Positions 16,545-25,980 of a DNA stretch of 64,000 bases are shown piece after piece. The notes beneath the pieces were generated by a model. The model ran no database searches and was not told the DNA's origin. It saw only the letters and a program-made list of their open reading frames with translations. The stretch lies in assembly GCF_003049685.1 (NCBI RefSeq), contig NZ_PYSY02000002.1:248001-312000 (forward strand), written 5' to 3'. Made by a program: the position numbers and the translations under genes. Within the stretch, counting starts at the first letter, position 1, and each line of letters opens with the position of its first letter. This DNA is from Brucella pituitosa. Its GTDB lineage: Bacteria; Pseudomonadota; Alphaproteobacteria; Rhizobiales; Rhizobiaceae.

Positions 16545-17509
16545 TGGTGAAGCAGCAGACGAAGAGCCATGCACGCATTGTTTTTGGTGTTTTTGCAGGC
16601 ATAACCGGCGCCATTCTGGTGGCTGCGTTTGTTGCGCCGTTTTATGGCGCGCTTGATCGTCCGGTAACGGTGGTCGAAAGCGGTGATGGTCAAAGTAAAC
16701 CGGATGCTGGTGCGGGCAATGGGATTGTTGTCGAACAGTTCGACTACAACGAACCCGGTTCTGGAACAGATCAATCGGCATCGCAGGATGGCGCACCCGC
16801 TCCAGAGCCAGCCCCGGACGATGAAAGTCAGAATACGAATAGCCAGACAGATCAGAATCCGCTTGAGCGCGAATCCGCGCGTCCGCCTTTAAGTGATCTG
16901 GGGCTTGCCTCAACGCCGAAGCCGCCAGAACCTCCGGCACCGAGTGCGCCGGTTGATGAGGGCGAGCCGATGCAACTGCTGCAACGTCCCGTTGCTTCGG
17001 CTGCTGGAAAACTCGAAAGTCAGGGCCGTATCATCGATCTGCAAGGCATCGAGACTGTGCCGCTTGAGCAGACCTGTCAGTCTTCATCGGGTGAAACATG
17101 GCCTTGTGGCATGCAGGCGCGAACTGCTTTCCGCCAATGGCTGCGTTCGCGTGCAATTATGTGTCGCCTGCCACAAAATGACAGCGGAGCAGCTGTCGCA
17201 ACCCAATGCAGTGTCGGCAATGATGATGCAGCCCTTTGGCTCGTAGCGAACGGTTGGGCGAAAGCTGCGCCCGGTGGCACCTATGTAGAGGCGGGACAAA
17301 AGGCAGAAGAGGCAAAGCTTGGCGTGTATGGTGACAAGCCAGACACATCATTGCCGAATCTTGGTTCCGATACCGGAGGCCCGCTGCAAAACCCTTCGCC
17401 TCTGGCTCCGGAAACTGAACCGCAACCGTCTTCACCATCGCCCCAGCAAGGAGAGTTTCCGCCCGCCCCGCCACCTATGGAACCCATGGTGCCAGCACCC
17501 GCAAATTAG
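16544..17509 (+). CDS. Membrane-anchored SNase-like (thermonuclease-fold) protein
   Basis: 321 residues from ATG 16544, which overlaps the preceding stop by one base. One N-terminal membrane helix (ARIVFGVFAGITGAILVAAF), then a long Pro/Glu/Asp/Ala-rich linker (about 35-145), then a staphylococcal-nuclease-like fold (SQGRIIDLQGIETVPLEQTC to EEAKLGVYG, about 155-265) and a Pro-rich tail. The usual catalytic Arg/Glu residues of active thermonucleases are not clearly conserved, and four Cys lie in the domain, so it may be a periplasmic structural relative rather than a nuclease. The TAG stop lies inside the start of an intergenic repeat (17508-17612). Confidence 0.7.
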   Translation: MVKQQTKSHARIVFGVFAGITGAILVAAFVAPFYGALDRPVTVVESGDGQSKPDAGAGNGIVVEQFDYNEPGSGTDQSASQDGAPAPEPAPDDESQNTNSQTDQNPLERESARPPLSDLGLASTPKPPEPPAPSAPVDEGEPMQLLQRPVASAAGKLESQGRIIDLQGIETVPLEQTCQSSSGETWPCGMQARTAFRQWLRSRAIMCRLPQNDSGAAVATQCSVGNDDAALWLVANGWAKAAPGGTYVEAGQKAEEAKLGVYGDKPDTSLPNLGSDTGGPLQNPSPLAPETEPQPSSPSPQQGEFPPAPPPMEPMVPAPAN

Positions 17510-17612
17510 AGCGTGTATCCCAAAAGTGGGAACCGGTTTTGGGATCAAGACATGCGTTAAAACAAATAGTGGGACGCATTTCTAACGATTCATCTCAAAC
17601 AGGAAATGCTCT
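17508..17612. repeat. Rhizobiales intergenic repeat (AGAGC...GCTCT)
   Basis: Begins AGAGC and ends GCTCT, with an internal hairpin from CCCAAAAGTGGGAACCGG and TTTTGGGA, then ATGCGTTAAAAC. It resembles elements at 40137-40215 and 46008-46112 of this window in its outline (ATGCGTAAAAC / ATGCTTAAAAC cores). It follows the SNase-like gene and overlaps its stop. Confidence 0.65.
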
Positions 17613-17640
17613 AAGCGTTCTCCGCGAGATAGCGAACGGT

Positions 17641-18576
17641 TTATTCAGCCGTTCGTTCCTGGTTCTGACGGGGTGAACCGTTGCGTGGTAGTGTTATGAC
17701 CACGAGACAGGAGATGATCAGCGCCACGCCCAGCCAGCCCATCGGGGCGAGGCGCTCTCCTACGATAACCACGGCCAGCAGTGCTGCGACTACGGGTTCT
17801 ATCAGTGTGATCGTCGTGGCCATGCTTGCTGAAATTCGGGCAAGGCCTATGCCGAAGCAGAGGTAGCCAACGAACATCGGAATTATAGCCATGTAGAGAC
17901 CGACGGCTGCGTTGCTCCATGAAGCTATGAAGGGTGCGCCGGTCATAAACAAAACCGGCATCAGCAACAGCCCGCCAATTCCGAATGTTGCACCCATTGC
18001 GACGGACGAGCGTATTCCGCGTAACATGAGACTGCGTGCAGTCCAGGAATAAAGGGTGTAGGTCAAGCCTCCAAGCAGACCAAGACAGATACCGATCAGA
18101 ACCGAGTTACCTGTCTGTGTGCTGCTATGCATCGAGCCCTCCGCGATGCATAGCAGGATCATTCCAAACAGGCCGATAAGCGCACCCCATAGCCATTGTT
18201 TTGACAAACGCGTGCCATCGAACAGATATTCGATGAGAGCGGATAGAAGCGGCGCTGAACCAATGGTCACAACCGTTCCGATGGTGACGCCCGCCATGCG
18301 CATAGAGGCGTAAAAAGCGAGCGGATAGATAGCAACCGCCAGCCCACCTAATACCAGATTGCGCCAATGTTTCGAGAGATGCGGCAGCGCGCGCAATATT
18401 CCACGCCCGGCCAACAGTGCTTGCAATAATCCACCAATGCCCATCGCTGCGGCGCCAATTGCAATAGCGCTGACTTCCGGCGCAAAGGTGGCAGCTGTGC
18501 CGGTGGTTCCCCAGACGATGGCGGAAAAGAGAACGGCGGCGACGCCGATTGTATAATCACGGGATGAAGTGTTCAC
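17641..18576 (-). CDS. EamA/DMT-family exporter
   Basis: 311 residues from GTG 18576, whose GTGA overlaps the stop of the TetR gene, with GGAG 7-10 bases upstream; longer forms starting at 18624 would run deep into the TetR gene. Ten hydrophobic segments in two EamA repeats (AVLFSAIVWGTTGTAATF and IGICLGLLGGLTYTLYSWTA), typical of the drug/metabolite transporter superfamily in the inner membrane. Substrate unknown; it probably exports a metabolite or drug. It is co-transcribed with and probably regulated by the TetR repressor upstream. Confidence 0.88.
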   Translation of the reverse strand: MNTSSRDYTIGVAAVLFSAIVWGTTGTAATFAPEVSAIAIGAAAMGIGGLLQALLAGRGILRALPHLSKHWRNLVLGGLAVAIYPLAFYASMRMAGVTIGTVVTIGSAPLLSALIEYLFDGTRLSKQWLWGALIGLFGMILLCIAEGSMHSSTQTGNSVLIGICLGLLGGLTYTLYSWTARSLMLRGIRSSVAMGATFGIGGLLLMPVLFMTGAPFIASWSNAAVGLYMAIIPMFVGYLCFGIGLARISASMATTITLIEPVVAALLAVVIVGERLAPMGWLGVALIISCLVVITLPRNGSPRQNQERTAE

Positions 18577-19160
18577 AGAAGCTCCAGCATGTCGGATGCC
18601 ATAGCGCGAGCTTCCGAAACGCATCCGCTATTGCCTTCCAGCCCGGCTCTCGACATGGCGCCTTCGAGCAGAAAAGCCATGTGCTTGGCGAGTGCTGTGG
18701 CGCGGGCAGGATTATGCGGCAAAAGCTCTGTCAGATGGGCAGCGAGCAGAGCCTCAACTTCGCGCTTGTGATGCTTTACAGCCTGCCGGCCAATGTCGTC
18801 TGCTGAGAGCTCCGCCGCCGCATTCAGCAGTCCGCAACCGCGAAAACCGCGCTCATATTCGTGCTCGGCATGATCCTGATAAGCATCGAAAACAGCAAGA
18901 ACTTTGTCTTTTGTTGTTGGCGCATGTTGCAACCGCATCTGGTACAACTCAAGCCATTCGGCGTGGCGCGCTTCGAGATATTGATTTACCAGATCAGCTT
19001 TTGAAGCGAAGTTGTTGTAGAGGCTCTTCTTGGCAACGCCTGCTTTTTCAACAATGGCATCAATGCCGGTGCCGCCAATCCCGTTATTATAAAAGAGAAC
19101 AGCAGCGGCCTTGAGCAGCTTGTCTCGCGCACTTTCAGAGGAGGGTTGTTTGTTGCTCAT
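18573..19160 (-). CDS. TetR/AcrR-family repressor
   Basis: 195 residues. N-terminal TetR DNA-binding domain (ESARDKLLKAAAVLFYNNG then GIDAIVEKAGVAKKSLYNNF, the helix-turn-helix) and a ligand-binding C-terminal half with GCGLLNAAAEL, as in TetR_C_33/LmrA-YxaF-like members. It overlaps the EamA exporter by four bases. A 44-bp palindrome 4 bases upstream of its start (19165-19208) is the likely autoregulatory operator, so ligand would release both repressor and exporter. Confidence 0.9.
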   Translation of the reverse strand: MSNKQPSSESARDKLLKAAAVLFYNNGIGGTGIDAIVEKAGVAKKSLYNNFASKADLVNQYLEARHAEWLELYQMRLQHAPTTKDKVLAVFDAYQDHAEHEYERGFRGCGLLNAAAELSADDIGRQAVKHHKREVEALLAAHLTELLPHNPARATALAKHMAFLLEGAMSRAGLEGNSGCVSEARAMASDMLELL

Positions 19161-19164
19161 CTTG

Positions 19165-19208
19165 AAATCTCATTAGTAGTTAGGTCGTACTACCTACTAA
19201 TGAGATTT
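19165..19208. promoter_or_regulatory. Operator of the TetR-exporter pair
   Basis: Fifteen-base perfect inverted arms AAATCTCATTAGTAG (19165-19179) and CTACTAATGAGATTT (19194-19208) around a 14-base centre with TAGG...CCTA-like symmetry. It sits directly before the TetR start, and its right arm touches the stop of the aminopeptidase gene. Confidence 0.8.
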
Positions 19209-19211
19209 GAG

Positions 19212-20177
19212 TCAATCGGGAGAGTTTTCACCATGGGCGAACGTGTCGAGCGCGGCCTGCATTTCATCCATGGAAAGCGGACCGCCGTGCCCTTCGGTTT
19301 CCATGATGCGCAACTGGCTTGCAGGCCATGCCTTATGCAGCCGCCAGGCGGTTATCGCAGGTCCGCTAAAATCACGTCGACCGCAGATCAGAACAGCCGG
19401 AATGTGGGCGATCTTTTCCATGCCATTGAGGATCTCGCGACCATCGCGCAAAAAACCGTCATTCGCCCAGTAATGGGTGACGAGGGTTGCAAAAGCGAGA
19501 CCAGTCATCTCGTCAAAACGGCTCTCGATTGGTGTCCAGTTGGGGTCGAGCGAAATATGTGTCGCCTCCCATCGGTTCCAGTCGCGTGCTGCCTGTGAGC
19601 GATCTTCCAGATTACCGCTTGCCAGGCGTCTGGCATAGGCTTCAACGACGCGCTCGCCGTCGCGTCTCAATGAGGCTTTCTCGAACTCGTCCCACGCTTC
19701 TGGAAACAAGTTCCCAACGCCTTCAGTAATCCAGTTTACTTCACTCCGGCTGGTGGTTGTTACCGCTACGAGTACCATTTCGGAAACATGGTCTGGATGC
19801 GCCTGCGCATAAGCGAGCGCAAGCGTTGCGCCCCATGATGAACCTGCAATAAGCCACTGATTGATGCCCAGATGTTTGCGGACGGCTTCAATATCTTCAA
19901 TCAGGGTATGGGTGTTGTTGAGATGAAGCTGATCTAGATCGCCTATCGCAAGAGGACGGCTGCGCCCGCAACCTCTCTGATCGATACCGATGATATGATA
20001 TTTCTCTGGGTCAAAGCGTTGCCGGTAGCTGCCTGATCGTAAACCGCTTCCAGGACCACCATGCAGATAGAGTGCCGGTTTGCCTTTTGGATTGCCCGAT
20101 GCCTCCCAATAGATTTCATTGCCGTTTGATGCAGCAAGCAAGCCTTTGGCGAAGGGCTGGTGTTGAGGATAAGGCAT
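19212..20177 (-). CDS. pip: Prolyl aminopeptidase (proline iminopeptidase)
   Basis: 321 residues, alpha/beta hydrolase fold. Oxyanion segment LHGGPGSGLRSGSYRQRFDP and GIDQRGCGRS, both diagnostic of proline iminopeptidases; nucleophile elbow GSSWGATLALAYA with the catalytic Ser; the acid in CGRRDFSGP and the His near EGHGG complete the triad. It removes N-terminal proline from peptides in the cytoplasm. A 14-bp palindrome lies eight bases before the ATG. TetR and the exporter follow on the same strand, but the TetR operator between them suggests separate control. Confidence 0.93.
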   Translation of the reverse strand: MPYPQHQPFAKGLLAASNGNEIYWEASGNPKGKPALYLHGGPGSGLRSGSYRQRFDPEKYHIIGIDQRGCGRSRPLAIGDLDQLHLNNTHTLIEDIEAVRKHLGINQWLIAGSSWGATLALAYAQAHPDHVSEMVLVAVTTTSRSEVNWITEGVGNLFPEAWDEFEKASLRRDGERVVEAYARRLASGNLEDRSQAARDWNRWEATHISLDPNWTPIESRFDEMTGLAFATLVTHYWANDGFLRDGREILNGMEKIAHIPAVLICGRRDFSGPAITAWRLHKAWPASQLRIMETEGHGGPLSMDEMQAALDTFAHGENSPD

Positions 20178-20184
20178 CTGTGCT

Positions 20185-20198
20185 CCGGTTATAACCGG
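20185..20198. promoter_or_regulatory. 14-bp perfect palindrome before pip
   Basis: CCGGTTATAACCGG is self-complementary and ends seven bases upstream of the pip start. It could be an operator or a leader hairpin; no regulator is evident. Confidence 0.4.
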
Positions 20199-20200
20199 GC

Positions 20201-20239
20201 ATAAAAAAGCCTCACCCGGTGGGATTCCGGGTGAGGCTT
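20201..20239 (-). terminator. Terminator of lysS
   Basis: Thirteen-base-pair perfect stem (20207-20219 with 20227-20239), loop of seven, followed on the minus strand by six T. It lies just after the lysS stop. Confidence 0.92.
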
Positions 20240-20259
20240 CTCATAAAAATATCAAGCGT

Positions 20260-21915
20260 TTATGACAGTGTGCCAGCAAGTGCTTTCTGGATCAGCGCAC
20301 GGGTTTCATCGATGCCATAGAGAGCAACGAAAGAACCAAAGCGAGGACCGCGTTCCTGTCCAATCAGCACTTCATATAGCATTTGGAAGAAGGAAACCGA
20401 TACGCCCGGTCCACCTTCGGGGCTCTTCTTGGTGTGATCCTGATAACGCTCGATTGCACGGGCGACATCCAGAATAGCATTCTGAATGTCGTTGCCATTG
20501 CTGCCAGTGGGCAACGTTGCAAGCTTGGCATCCAGCGCTTCCAATGCTGCGCGTTCCACATCGTCCGGCGCACGGAATTGTTTGGTTGGCTTGACGAAAT
20601 CGTTGAAGTAACGGATCGCGTAGCCAACAAGCGCATTGAGTTCCGGGTTGTTTTCCGGCGTTACACCCGGCACATGGCGGGAGATAAAGCCCCACAGCAC
20701 GCCCGGATTCTCCGCATTCGAGGCACTGACCAGATTGAGCATCAGCGCGAAGGTAATCGGCAAGTTCACCTTTGGCGGGTTACCGTAATGGATGTGCCAG
20801 ACCGGATTGTTCAGACGATCTTTCCACTCCTGACGCTCATAAGCGGAGAGATATGTGAAATACTCGTCTACAGCCTTCGGGATCACGTCGAAATAAAGCT
20901 TTTTCGCGGTCTTAGGCTTCTGGAAATTGTAGAGTGCAAGGCTTTCGGTCGGCGCATAGGCCAGCCATTCGTCAATGGCAATGCCATTGCCCTTCGACTT
21001 GGAAATCTTCTGGCCGATCTGATCGAGGAACAGTTCATAGACAAAATGTTCCGGTGCGCGACCACCAAGAATTTCACAGATGCGGTCGTAAATGCCCGCA
21101 TTGGTCTGGTGATCCTTGCCAAACATTTCGAAATCGACACCAAGGGCTGCCCAACGCATGCCGAAGTCCGGCTTCCATTGCAGCTTCACATTGCCGCCGG
21201 TGACAGACAGGGTAGTTTCAACACCGTCTTCATCGTCAAAGGTAATGGTGCCAGCCTTGGCATCCACCTTCTTCATCGGCACGTAAAGCACGCGGCCAGA
21301 CTTTGGCGAAATCGGCAGGAATGGGCTGTAGGTCGCCTGACGCTCTTCACCAAGCGTCGGCAGCATCACTTTCATGATGTCGTCATAACGTTCCACGGCC
21401 TTTAGCAGTACCGCATCGAACTTGCCTGACTTGTAATATTCAGTCGCACTTGCAAATTCGTAATCGAAGCCGAAAGTATCGAGGAAGCGGCAGAGCATGG
21501 CATTGTTGTGCTCTGCAAAGCTCTTGTACTCGCCACCAAATGGGTTTGGCACGGCGGAAAGCGGCAATTGCAGATAAGGCTCAAGCGCTGCCTTGTCCGG
21601 AACATTGTCCGGGATCTTACGCATGCCGTCGAGATCGTCGGAGAAGCAGATGAGGCGCGTCTTGACCTTATCGTCTGTCAGAATGCGAAATGCATGACGA
21701 ACCATCGAGGTGCGAGCCACTTCGCCAAAAGTGCCGATATGTGGCAGACCCGACGGGCCATAGCCGGTTTCGAAGATTACCGTTTCCGGCATGCCGGTCT
21801 TTGCATAACGCTTCAGGATTTTTTTTGCCTCTTCAAAAGGCCATGCTTTCGCTTCCGCGGCCGCCGCGGTCAGTTCCGGGGTCAGCGTAATTTCGGGAAG
21901 ACGATGCGAAGTCAT
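20260..21915 (-). CDS. lysS: Class I lysyl-tRNA synthetase
   Basis: 551 residues from ATG 21915 ([13 protein letters not shown]); the frame is open further upstream but with a less plausible N-terminus. It is a class I enzyme: HIGH-type motif PHIG at 58-61 in [15 protein letters not shown] and KMSKS-type motif KISKSKGN at 303-310. It charges tRNA-Lys. Class I LysRS is typical of archaea, spirochaetes and many Alphaproteobacteria, which use it in place of the class II enzyme. Monocistronic with its own terminator. The 165-bp leader has a GTGTAT-GT-ATACAC palindrome (21961-21974) of unknown role. Confidence 0.95.
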   Translation of the reverse strand: MTSHRLPEITLTPELTAAAAEAKAWPFEEAKKILKRYAKTGMPETVIFETGYGPSGLPHIGTFGEVARTSMVRHAFRILTDDKVKTRLICFSDDLDGMRKIPDNVPDKAALEPYLQLPLSAVPNPFGGEYKSFAEHNNAMLCRFLDTFGFDYEFASATEYYKSGKFDAVLLKAVERYDDIMKVMLPTLGEERQATYSPFLPISPKSGRVLYVPMKKVDAKAGTITFDDEDGVETTLSVTGGNVKLQWKPDFGMRWAALGVDFEMFGKDHQTNAGIYDRICEILGGRAPEHFVYELFLDQIGQKISKSKGNGIAIDEWLAYAPTESLALYNFQKPKTAKKLYFDVIPKAVDEYFTYLSAYERQEWKDRLNNPVWHIHYGNPPKVNLPITFALMLNLVSASNAENPGVLWGFISRHVPGVTPENNPELNALVGYAIRYFNDFVKPTKQFRAPDDVERAALEALDAKLATLPTGSNGNDIQNAILDVARAIERYQDHTKKSPEGGPGVSVSFFQMLYEVLIGQERGPRFGSFVALYGIDETRALIQKALAGTLS

Positions 21916-22125
21916 GGTTTTATCCTGATATCCTGTGAAGGGCTTTATTCGTTGAAAACGGTGTATGTATACACGCTTATGCTCTATGGCGCGCCCCGGC
22001 GCGCGCGTCAATCTTTGCTAACCTTATTGCGACCGAATTTCCTTGCGCAAGTGCGATAGGCTTCCTACGTTTCCTGTCGATTGACCTTCAGTTTTGATTC
22101 CGATCGCATGATGCAGGAGCATTTG

Positions 22126-22536
22126 ATGAACAAGATTTCACCGCAGGACGCTCTCGTCTACATCATGGTGACGACATCCGCAGCCGATACGGCTATGACT
22201 GACGCAGAGCTTGCCTCTATCGGTAACGTGGTATCGCGCCTGCCTGTGTTTCAGGGGTTTGATCCTAAGCGCCTGCCGAAACTGGCAAGTGATTGCTATG
22301 CGCTGCTGGCCGATGAAGACGGATTGGAAAAAATTCTAGATCTTGCGCATGAGGTGCTGCCCGAGCGGCTTTACGAGACAGCCTATGCATTGGCTGTTGA
22401 AGTCGCTGCCGCCGATTTGCATGTGGAGCAGGAAGAGCTGGAGTTCCTTCAGATGCTGCGTGATCGCTGGGATCTCGACGAATTGACGGTTGCGGCAATC
22501 GAGCGCTCGGCACGTGTGCGTTTCCGCAAGCTCTAA
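22126..22536 (+). CDS. TerB-family protein
   Basis: 136 residues from ATG 22126 behind AGGAG; an earlier in-frame ATG (22108) lacks a site. All-helical, acidic, with the TerB pattern DALVYIMVTTSAADTAMTDA at the start (acidic residues at the metal-binding positions), a repeated half VEVAAADLHVEQEELEFLQM, and a closing LRDRWDLDE. TerB proteins bind divalent metal and are linked to tellurite resistance and envelope stress. Here it stands alone, so a general stress role is more likely than tellurite resistance. A GC-rich hairpin follows. Confidence 0.85.
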   Translation: MNKISPQDALVYIMVTTSAADTAMTDAELASIGNVVSRLPVFQGFDPKRLPKLASDCYALLADEDGLEKILDLAHEVLPERLYETAYALAVEVAAADLHVEQEELEFLQMLRDRWDLDELTVAAIERSARVRFRKL

Positions 22537-22562
22537 AGCGGGCGGGGTTAATCCCGCCCGCT
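22537..22562. terminator. GC-rich convergent hairpin
   Basis: AGCGGGCGGG (22537-22546) pairs with CCCGCCCGCT (22553-22562). It lies between the convergent terB-like gene and the hypothetical gene at 22580, starting one base after the former's stop. The T-tail is poor on both strands, so it is a probable but weak terminator. Confidence 0.6.
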
Positions 22563-22579
22563 GCTTAAGGTGGACTGGA

Positions 22580-22924
22580 TTAACCGACGGCTGGAACGCG
22601 TCGGGCTTTACGCCATTCGATTGCTGTCCTCATCAGGTGGGCAGCATCTGCGAATGTTGCATTTTCTTTCCAACGCTCCGCGTGGATGAGATTGGACGGA
22701 ACGATGTCTTTCAATGCTTCAAGCGTATGGCGAGGCACTGTGTCGGTACAGCTCCACAAGCGCCGAAAAACGACACTTATACGCGTGATCTTACCATTGA
22801 TTGCTACGACTGGTTCTGCTGATTCCAGATTCCAGTGCTCATAAGCATCCACTGCGTCCTGAAATGCGTGATGCAAATAGATCGGTGCGTGACCGTCATG
22901 AAGTGGGGGCAGCAAACTGGGCAT
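22580..22924 (-). CDS. Conserved hypothetical protein
   Basis: 114 residues from ATG 22924 with GAGAGGAAA as ribosome site. The sequence (HHAFQDAVDAYEHWNLESAE, RLWSCTDTVPRHTLEALKDI) is soluble and balanced in charge with a Trp/Arg-rich C-terminus; no known domain is recognised. It looks like a real gene by its ribosome site, codon use and position with a hairpin beyond its stop. Confidence 0.6.
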   Translation of the reverse strand: MPSLLPPLHDGHAPIYLHHAFQDAVDAYEHWNLESAEPVVAINGKITRISVVFRRLWSCTDTVPRHTLEALKDIVPSNLIHAERWKENATFADAAHLMRTAIEWRKARRVPAVG

Positions 22925-23348
22925 TTCTGTTTCCTCTCTTCCAATGGTGGTTCAGCTTCAGGCATTTACGGAAACTTCAATACAGGACTCCGCAAACGCG
23001 GTTCAAAAGAGCTCATACCGGCTCTTCATGCATATGCCGTATCGATCTCATCCTCACGAAATACGACAACACATAATTAACCATGATCTATGCAAGGGCG
23101 GGTGTTTGGCAAGGAGGAAATTTCTTTAAACGGGCCAGAATGGGAAAATCAGTTCAGCTTAAAGTTAGCCAATAGTCTGCCTCATGCCCACATTTTTAGG
23201 GCTTTTTTACCGCTTCTTAAATTGAGGTCACTTCGGAAAAGAGAAACAGTTTTCGATATTTATTGCCACGGTGACACAATTTGCCCTGTAATTGTTTGGA
23301 CGTGGGTGTAGACAAGAAAAAGGGGAACTGAATTTCAGAGGCAGTGAC
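22925..23348. other. Intergenic region before the ABC transporter operon
   Basis: About 420 bp, AT-rich, without a supported gene, strong hairpin or repeat. It must contain the promoter of the transporter operon and of the divergent hypothetical gene; no clear box was identified. Confidence 0.35.
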
Positions 23349-24962
23349 ATGGCTCGGTTTATTGCATCGCGCAGAGCATTTCTGGTTGGTTCGACTTCGC
23401 TGGTGGCTCTGCCTCTTTTATCGCGATGGGCGGCAGCGGAAGACAAGGCACAAAAGGGTGGACGACTGGTTGTTGCGGCGGATTCCGAACCGCGCAATCT
23501 CAACCCGGCTATTGTCGCCTCCAACGGTGTCTTCTTTGTTGCAAGCAAGGTGATAGAACCGCTCGCAGAAGCTTCTTTTGATGGTGAAAACGGTCTGGAA
23601 CCACGTCTTGCAATCAGCTGGGAAGGCTCTGATGACGGCCTGACTGCTACATTCCGTCTGCGTGAAGGTGTAAAGTGGCATGACGATACGCCGTTCACCT
23701 CTGCGGACGTGGCATTTTCTGCGATGGAAGTCTGGAAGCCGTTGCAAAATCTCGGACGTGTTGTGTTCAAGACGCTTGAAAAAGTTGAAACGCCTGACGA
23801 ACATACGGCGGTTTTCCATTTCAGCGAGCCAACCCCGTTCCAGCTTATCCGTAATGCACTGCCCGCGCTCACTGCTGTCCTGCCAAAGCATGTATTTGAT
23901 GGCACTGACATTGCTGCAAACCCGGCCAATGAAAAGCTCATAGGCACGGGGCCTTTCAAATATGCCGAACACAAGACCGGTGAATATTATCGGCTTGCGA
24001 AGAATGATAACTATTGGGGTGAGAGTGAACCCTATCTCGATGAGATCATCTATCGTGTATTGCCGGACCGTGCTGCGGCTGCAGGCGCGCTGGAAGCCGA
24101 AGAGATTGATCTGGCTGCGTTTTCCGCCGTACCTCTGGCCGATCTCGACCGTATCTCGAAAGTACCGGGACTGACGGTTATTTCCAAAGGTTATGAGGCG
24201 TTGACTTATCAGCTGGTCGTAGAGATCAATCATCGGCGCAAGGAACTGGCAGATATCAAAGTTCGTCAGGCGATCGCGCACGCCATTGACCGCGATTTCG
24301 TGGTGAAGACGATCTTCCTCGGTTATGCCAGGCCTTCGACCGGACCTGTTCCGCAATATGATAGCCAATTTTATACTGGCGATGTGCCCGCCTATGCCTT
24401 CGACGTAGAGAAGGCCAACGCCCTTCTGGATGAAGCTGGTTACAAGCGTGGCAGTGACGGCACGCGCTTTGTGCTGAAATTGCTGCCAGCACCTTATTTC
24501 AATGAAACCAGGCAGTTCGGCGATTATCTGCGCCAGGCGCTGGCGGAAATCGGCATCGATGCGCGTATCGTCAATAATGATTCAGCAGCGCACCAAAAGG
24601 CAGTCTATACGGACCACGATTTCGATCTGGCAATCGCACCAACTGTTTATCGCGGTGACCCTGCTATTTCGACAACTATTCTGGTTGAAAGTGGAATTCC
24701 GGTGGGCGTACCGTTTTCCAATCAGGGCGGCTATGCCAATGCGGAACTGGATGCGGTGATTGCAAAAGCCGCGCATGAGATCGATGAGAAGAAGCGAACT
24801 GCGCTTTATCATCAGTTCCAGAAATTGGTGGAGGCCGATCTGCCGCTTATCAATGTGGCCGAGTGGGGCTTTATAACAGTCGCCAACGAGCGTGTGAAAA
24901 ATGTCTCCAGCAATCCGCGCTGGGCGGTATCTAACTGGGCGGATGTCTGGATTGCACAGTGA
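23349..24962 (+). CDS. Peptide/nickel-type ABC transporter substrate-binding protein
   Basis: 537 residues from ATG 23349; a twin-Arg signal with SRRAFLVGSTSLVALPLLSR and an AAAE-like cleavage region shows export through Tat, unusual among SBP5 proteins but known. SBP_bac_5 features follow: GGRLVVAADSEPRNLNPAI, FRLREGVKWHDDTPFTSADV and KLIGTGPFKY. The protein captures an oligopeptide or similar solute in the periplasm. First gene of a five-gene operon with two permeases and two ATPases. Substrate not predictable from sequence. Confidence 0.92.
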   Translation: MARFIASRRAFLVGSTSLVALPLLSRWAAAEDKAQKGGRLVVAADSEPRNLNPAIVASNGVFFVASKVIEPLAEASFDGENGLEPRLAISWEGSDDGLTATFRLREGVKWHDDTPFTSADVAFSAMEVWKPLQNLGRVVFKTLEKVETPDEHTAVFHFSEPTPFQLIRNALPALTAVLPKHVFDGTDIAANPANEKLIGTGPFKYAEHKTGEYYRLAKNDNYWGESEPYLDEIIYRVLPDRAAAAGALEAEEIDLAAFSAVPLADLDRISKVPGLTVISKGYEALTYQLVVEINHRRKELADIKVRQAIAHAIDRDFVVKTIFLGYARPSTGPVPQYDSQFYTGDVPAYAFDVEKANALLDEAGYKRGSDGTRFVLKLLPAPYFNETRQFGDYLRQALAEIGIDARIVNNDSAAHQKAVYTDHDFDLAIAPTVYRGDPAISTTILVESGIPVGVPFSNQGGYANAELDAVIAKAAHEIDEKKRTALYHQFQKLVEADLPLINVAEWGFITVANERVKNVSSNPRWAVSNWADVWIAQ

Positions 24963-24978
24963 CGAAACATTGCTTTGA

Positions 24979-25980
24979 TTGTACGCTCAAAGCGTGGCGC
25001 AGATTCTAACTCTCTTCAGGAAACGACTGATCGGCAGCATGATTGTGCTGCTGATTGTTATTGTTGGCTGTTTTCTGATGCTGGAAACGGCGCCCGGCGA
25101 CGCCGTTGATGCCTATGCCGTAAGTTTTGGCGGAGATGCGGCAGCCATTGCCGAAATGCGCGCACGTTGGGGGCTGGATCAATCAATCTGGCACAGACTT
25201 GGTGCATATCTTACCACCCTTGCTCAAGGTAATCTTGGCTGGTCAGTCAGTTTCAATCGTCCCATTCTCGATGTCATTCTTGAACGCCTGCCCAACACGC
25301 TTTTACTGATGGGTGCTGCGACCGCGCTGTCTTTTGCCTTGGGGTCAGCTTTGGGTATGGTGGCGGGTGCAAAGCCCGACAGCTTTAGCGACCGCTTTCT
25401 GTCTGTCACCTCGCTTGTACTTTATGCCATTCCAGGCTTCTGGCTGTCGCTTGTGTTGGTGATCCTTTTTTCGATCCGCTTGCGCTGGCTGCCTTCAAGC
25501 GGGATCGAAACCATTGCCTCTGGTAAAGAGGGGTTGGCACGCGCAATGGACATAGCACGCCATTTAGTGCTGCCGGTTGTATCGCTCGCGCTCGTTTATC
25601 TGGCGCTTTATCTCCGTGTTATGCGTGCTTCAATGGCTGATATCTGGCGGATGGATTTTGTCCGTGCATTGAAGGCGCGCGGTATCTCGCGCCCGCGGAT
25701 CGTGTTGCGCCATGTGGCACGCAACGCGCTTCTGCCGCTTGTGACCATGCTCGGCCTGCAAGCGGCTTCCATGCTGGGCGGCAGCGTGGTGATTGAAAGC
25801 GTCTTTGCTGTTCCCGGTCTTGGACGGCTGGCACAGGAAGCTGTTGCAAGCCGTGACACACCTCTGCTGCTGGGCGTTATTCTCACCAGCGCAATTATGG
25901 TTATCGTTGTCAATTTCCTCGTCGATCTTCTCTATCTTTGGCTCGATCCGCGCATAGCCACCGGAAAGGTGAGGCCATGA
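24979..25980 (+). CDS. ABC transporter permease, DppB/OppB type
   Basis: 333 residues if started at TTG 24979, 328 from GTG 24994; neither has a good ribosome site, so the start is uncertain. Six membrane helices, with the N-terminal helix LIGSMIVLLIVIVGCFLMLE followed by the periplasmic APGDAVDAY loop typical of DppB. The EAA loop, which docks on the ATPases, lies at RALKARGISRPRIVLRHVAR. The stop overlaps the next start (ATGA). Confidence 0.92.
   Translation: MYAQSVAQILTLFRKRLIGSMIVLLIVIVGCFLMLETAPGDAVDAYAVSFGGDAAAIAEMRARWGLDQSIWHRLGAYLTTLAQGNLGWSVSFNRPILDVILERLPNTLLLMGAATALSFALGSALGMVAGAKPDSFSDRFLSVTSLVLYAIPGFWLSLVLVILFSIRLRWLPSSGIETIASGKEGLARAMDIARHLVLPVVSLALVYLALYLRVMRASMADIWRMDFVRALKARGISRPRIVLRHVARNALLPLVTMLGLQAASMLGGSVVIESVFAVPGLGRLAQEAVASRDTPLLLGVILTSAIMVIVVNFLVDLLYLWLDPRIATGKVRP

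Noticed and set aside
21961-21974. GTGTAT-GT-ATACAC palindrome in the lysS leader as a riboswitch or T-box
   Set aside because: Too short and without any T-box or L-box features; kept only as a remark under lysS.
23228-23974. Long minus-strand frame opposite the substrate-binding protein gene
   Set aside because: Shadow of the real gene, with no ribosome site and Ser/Arg-rich random composition.
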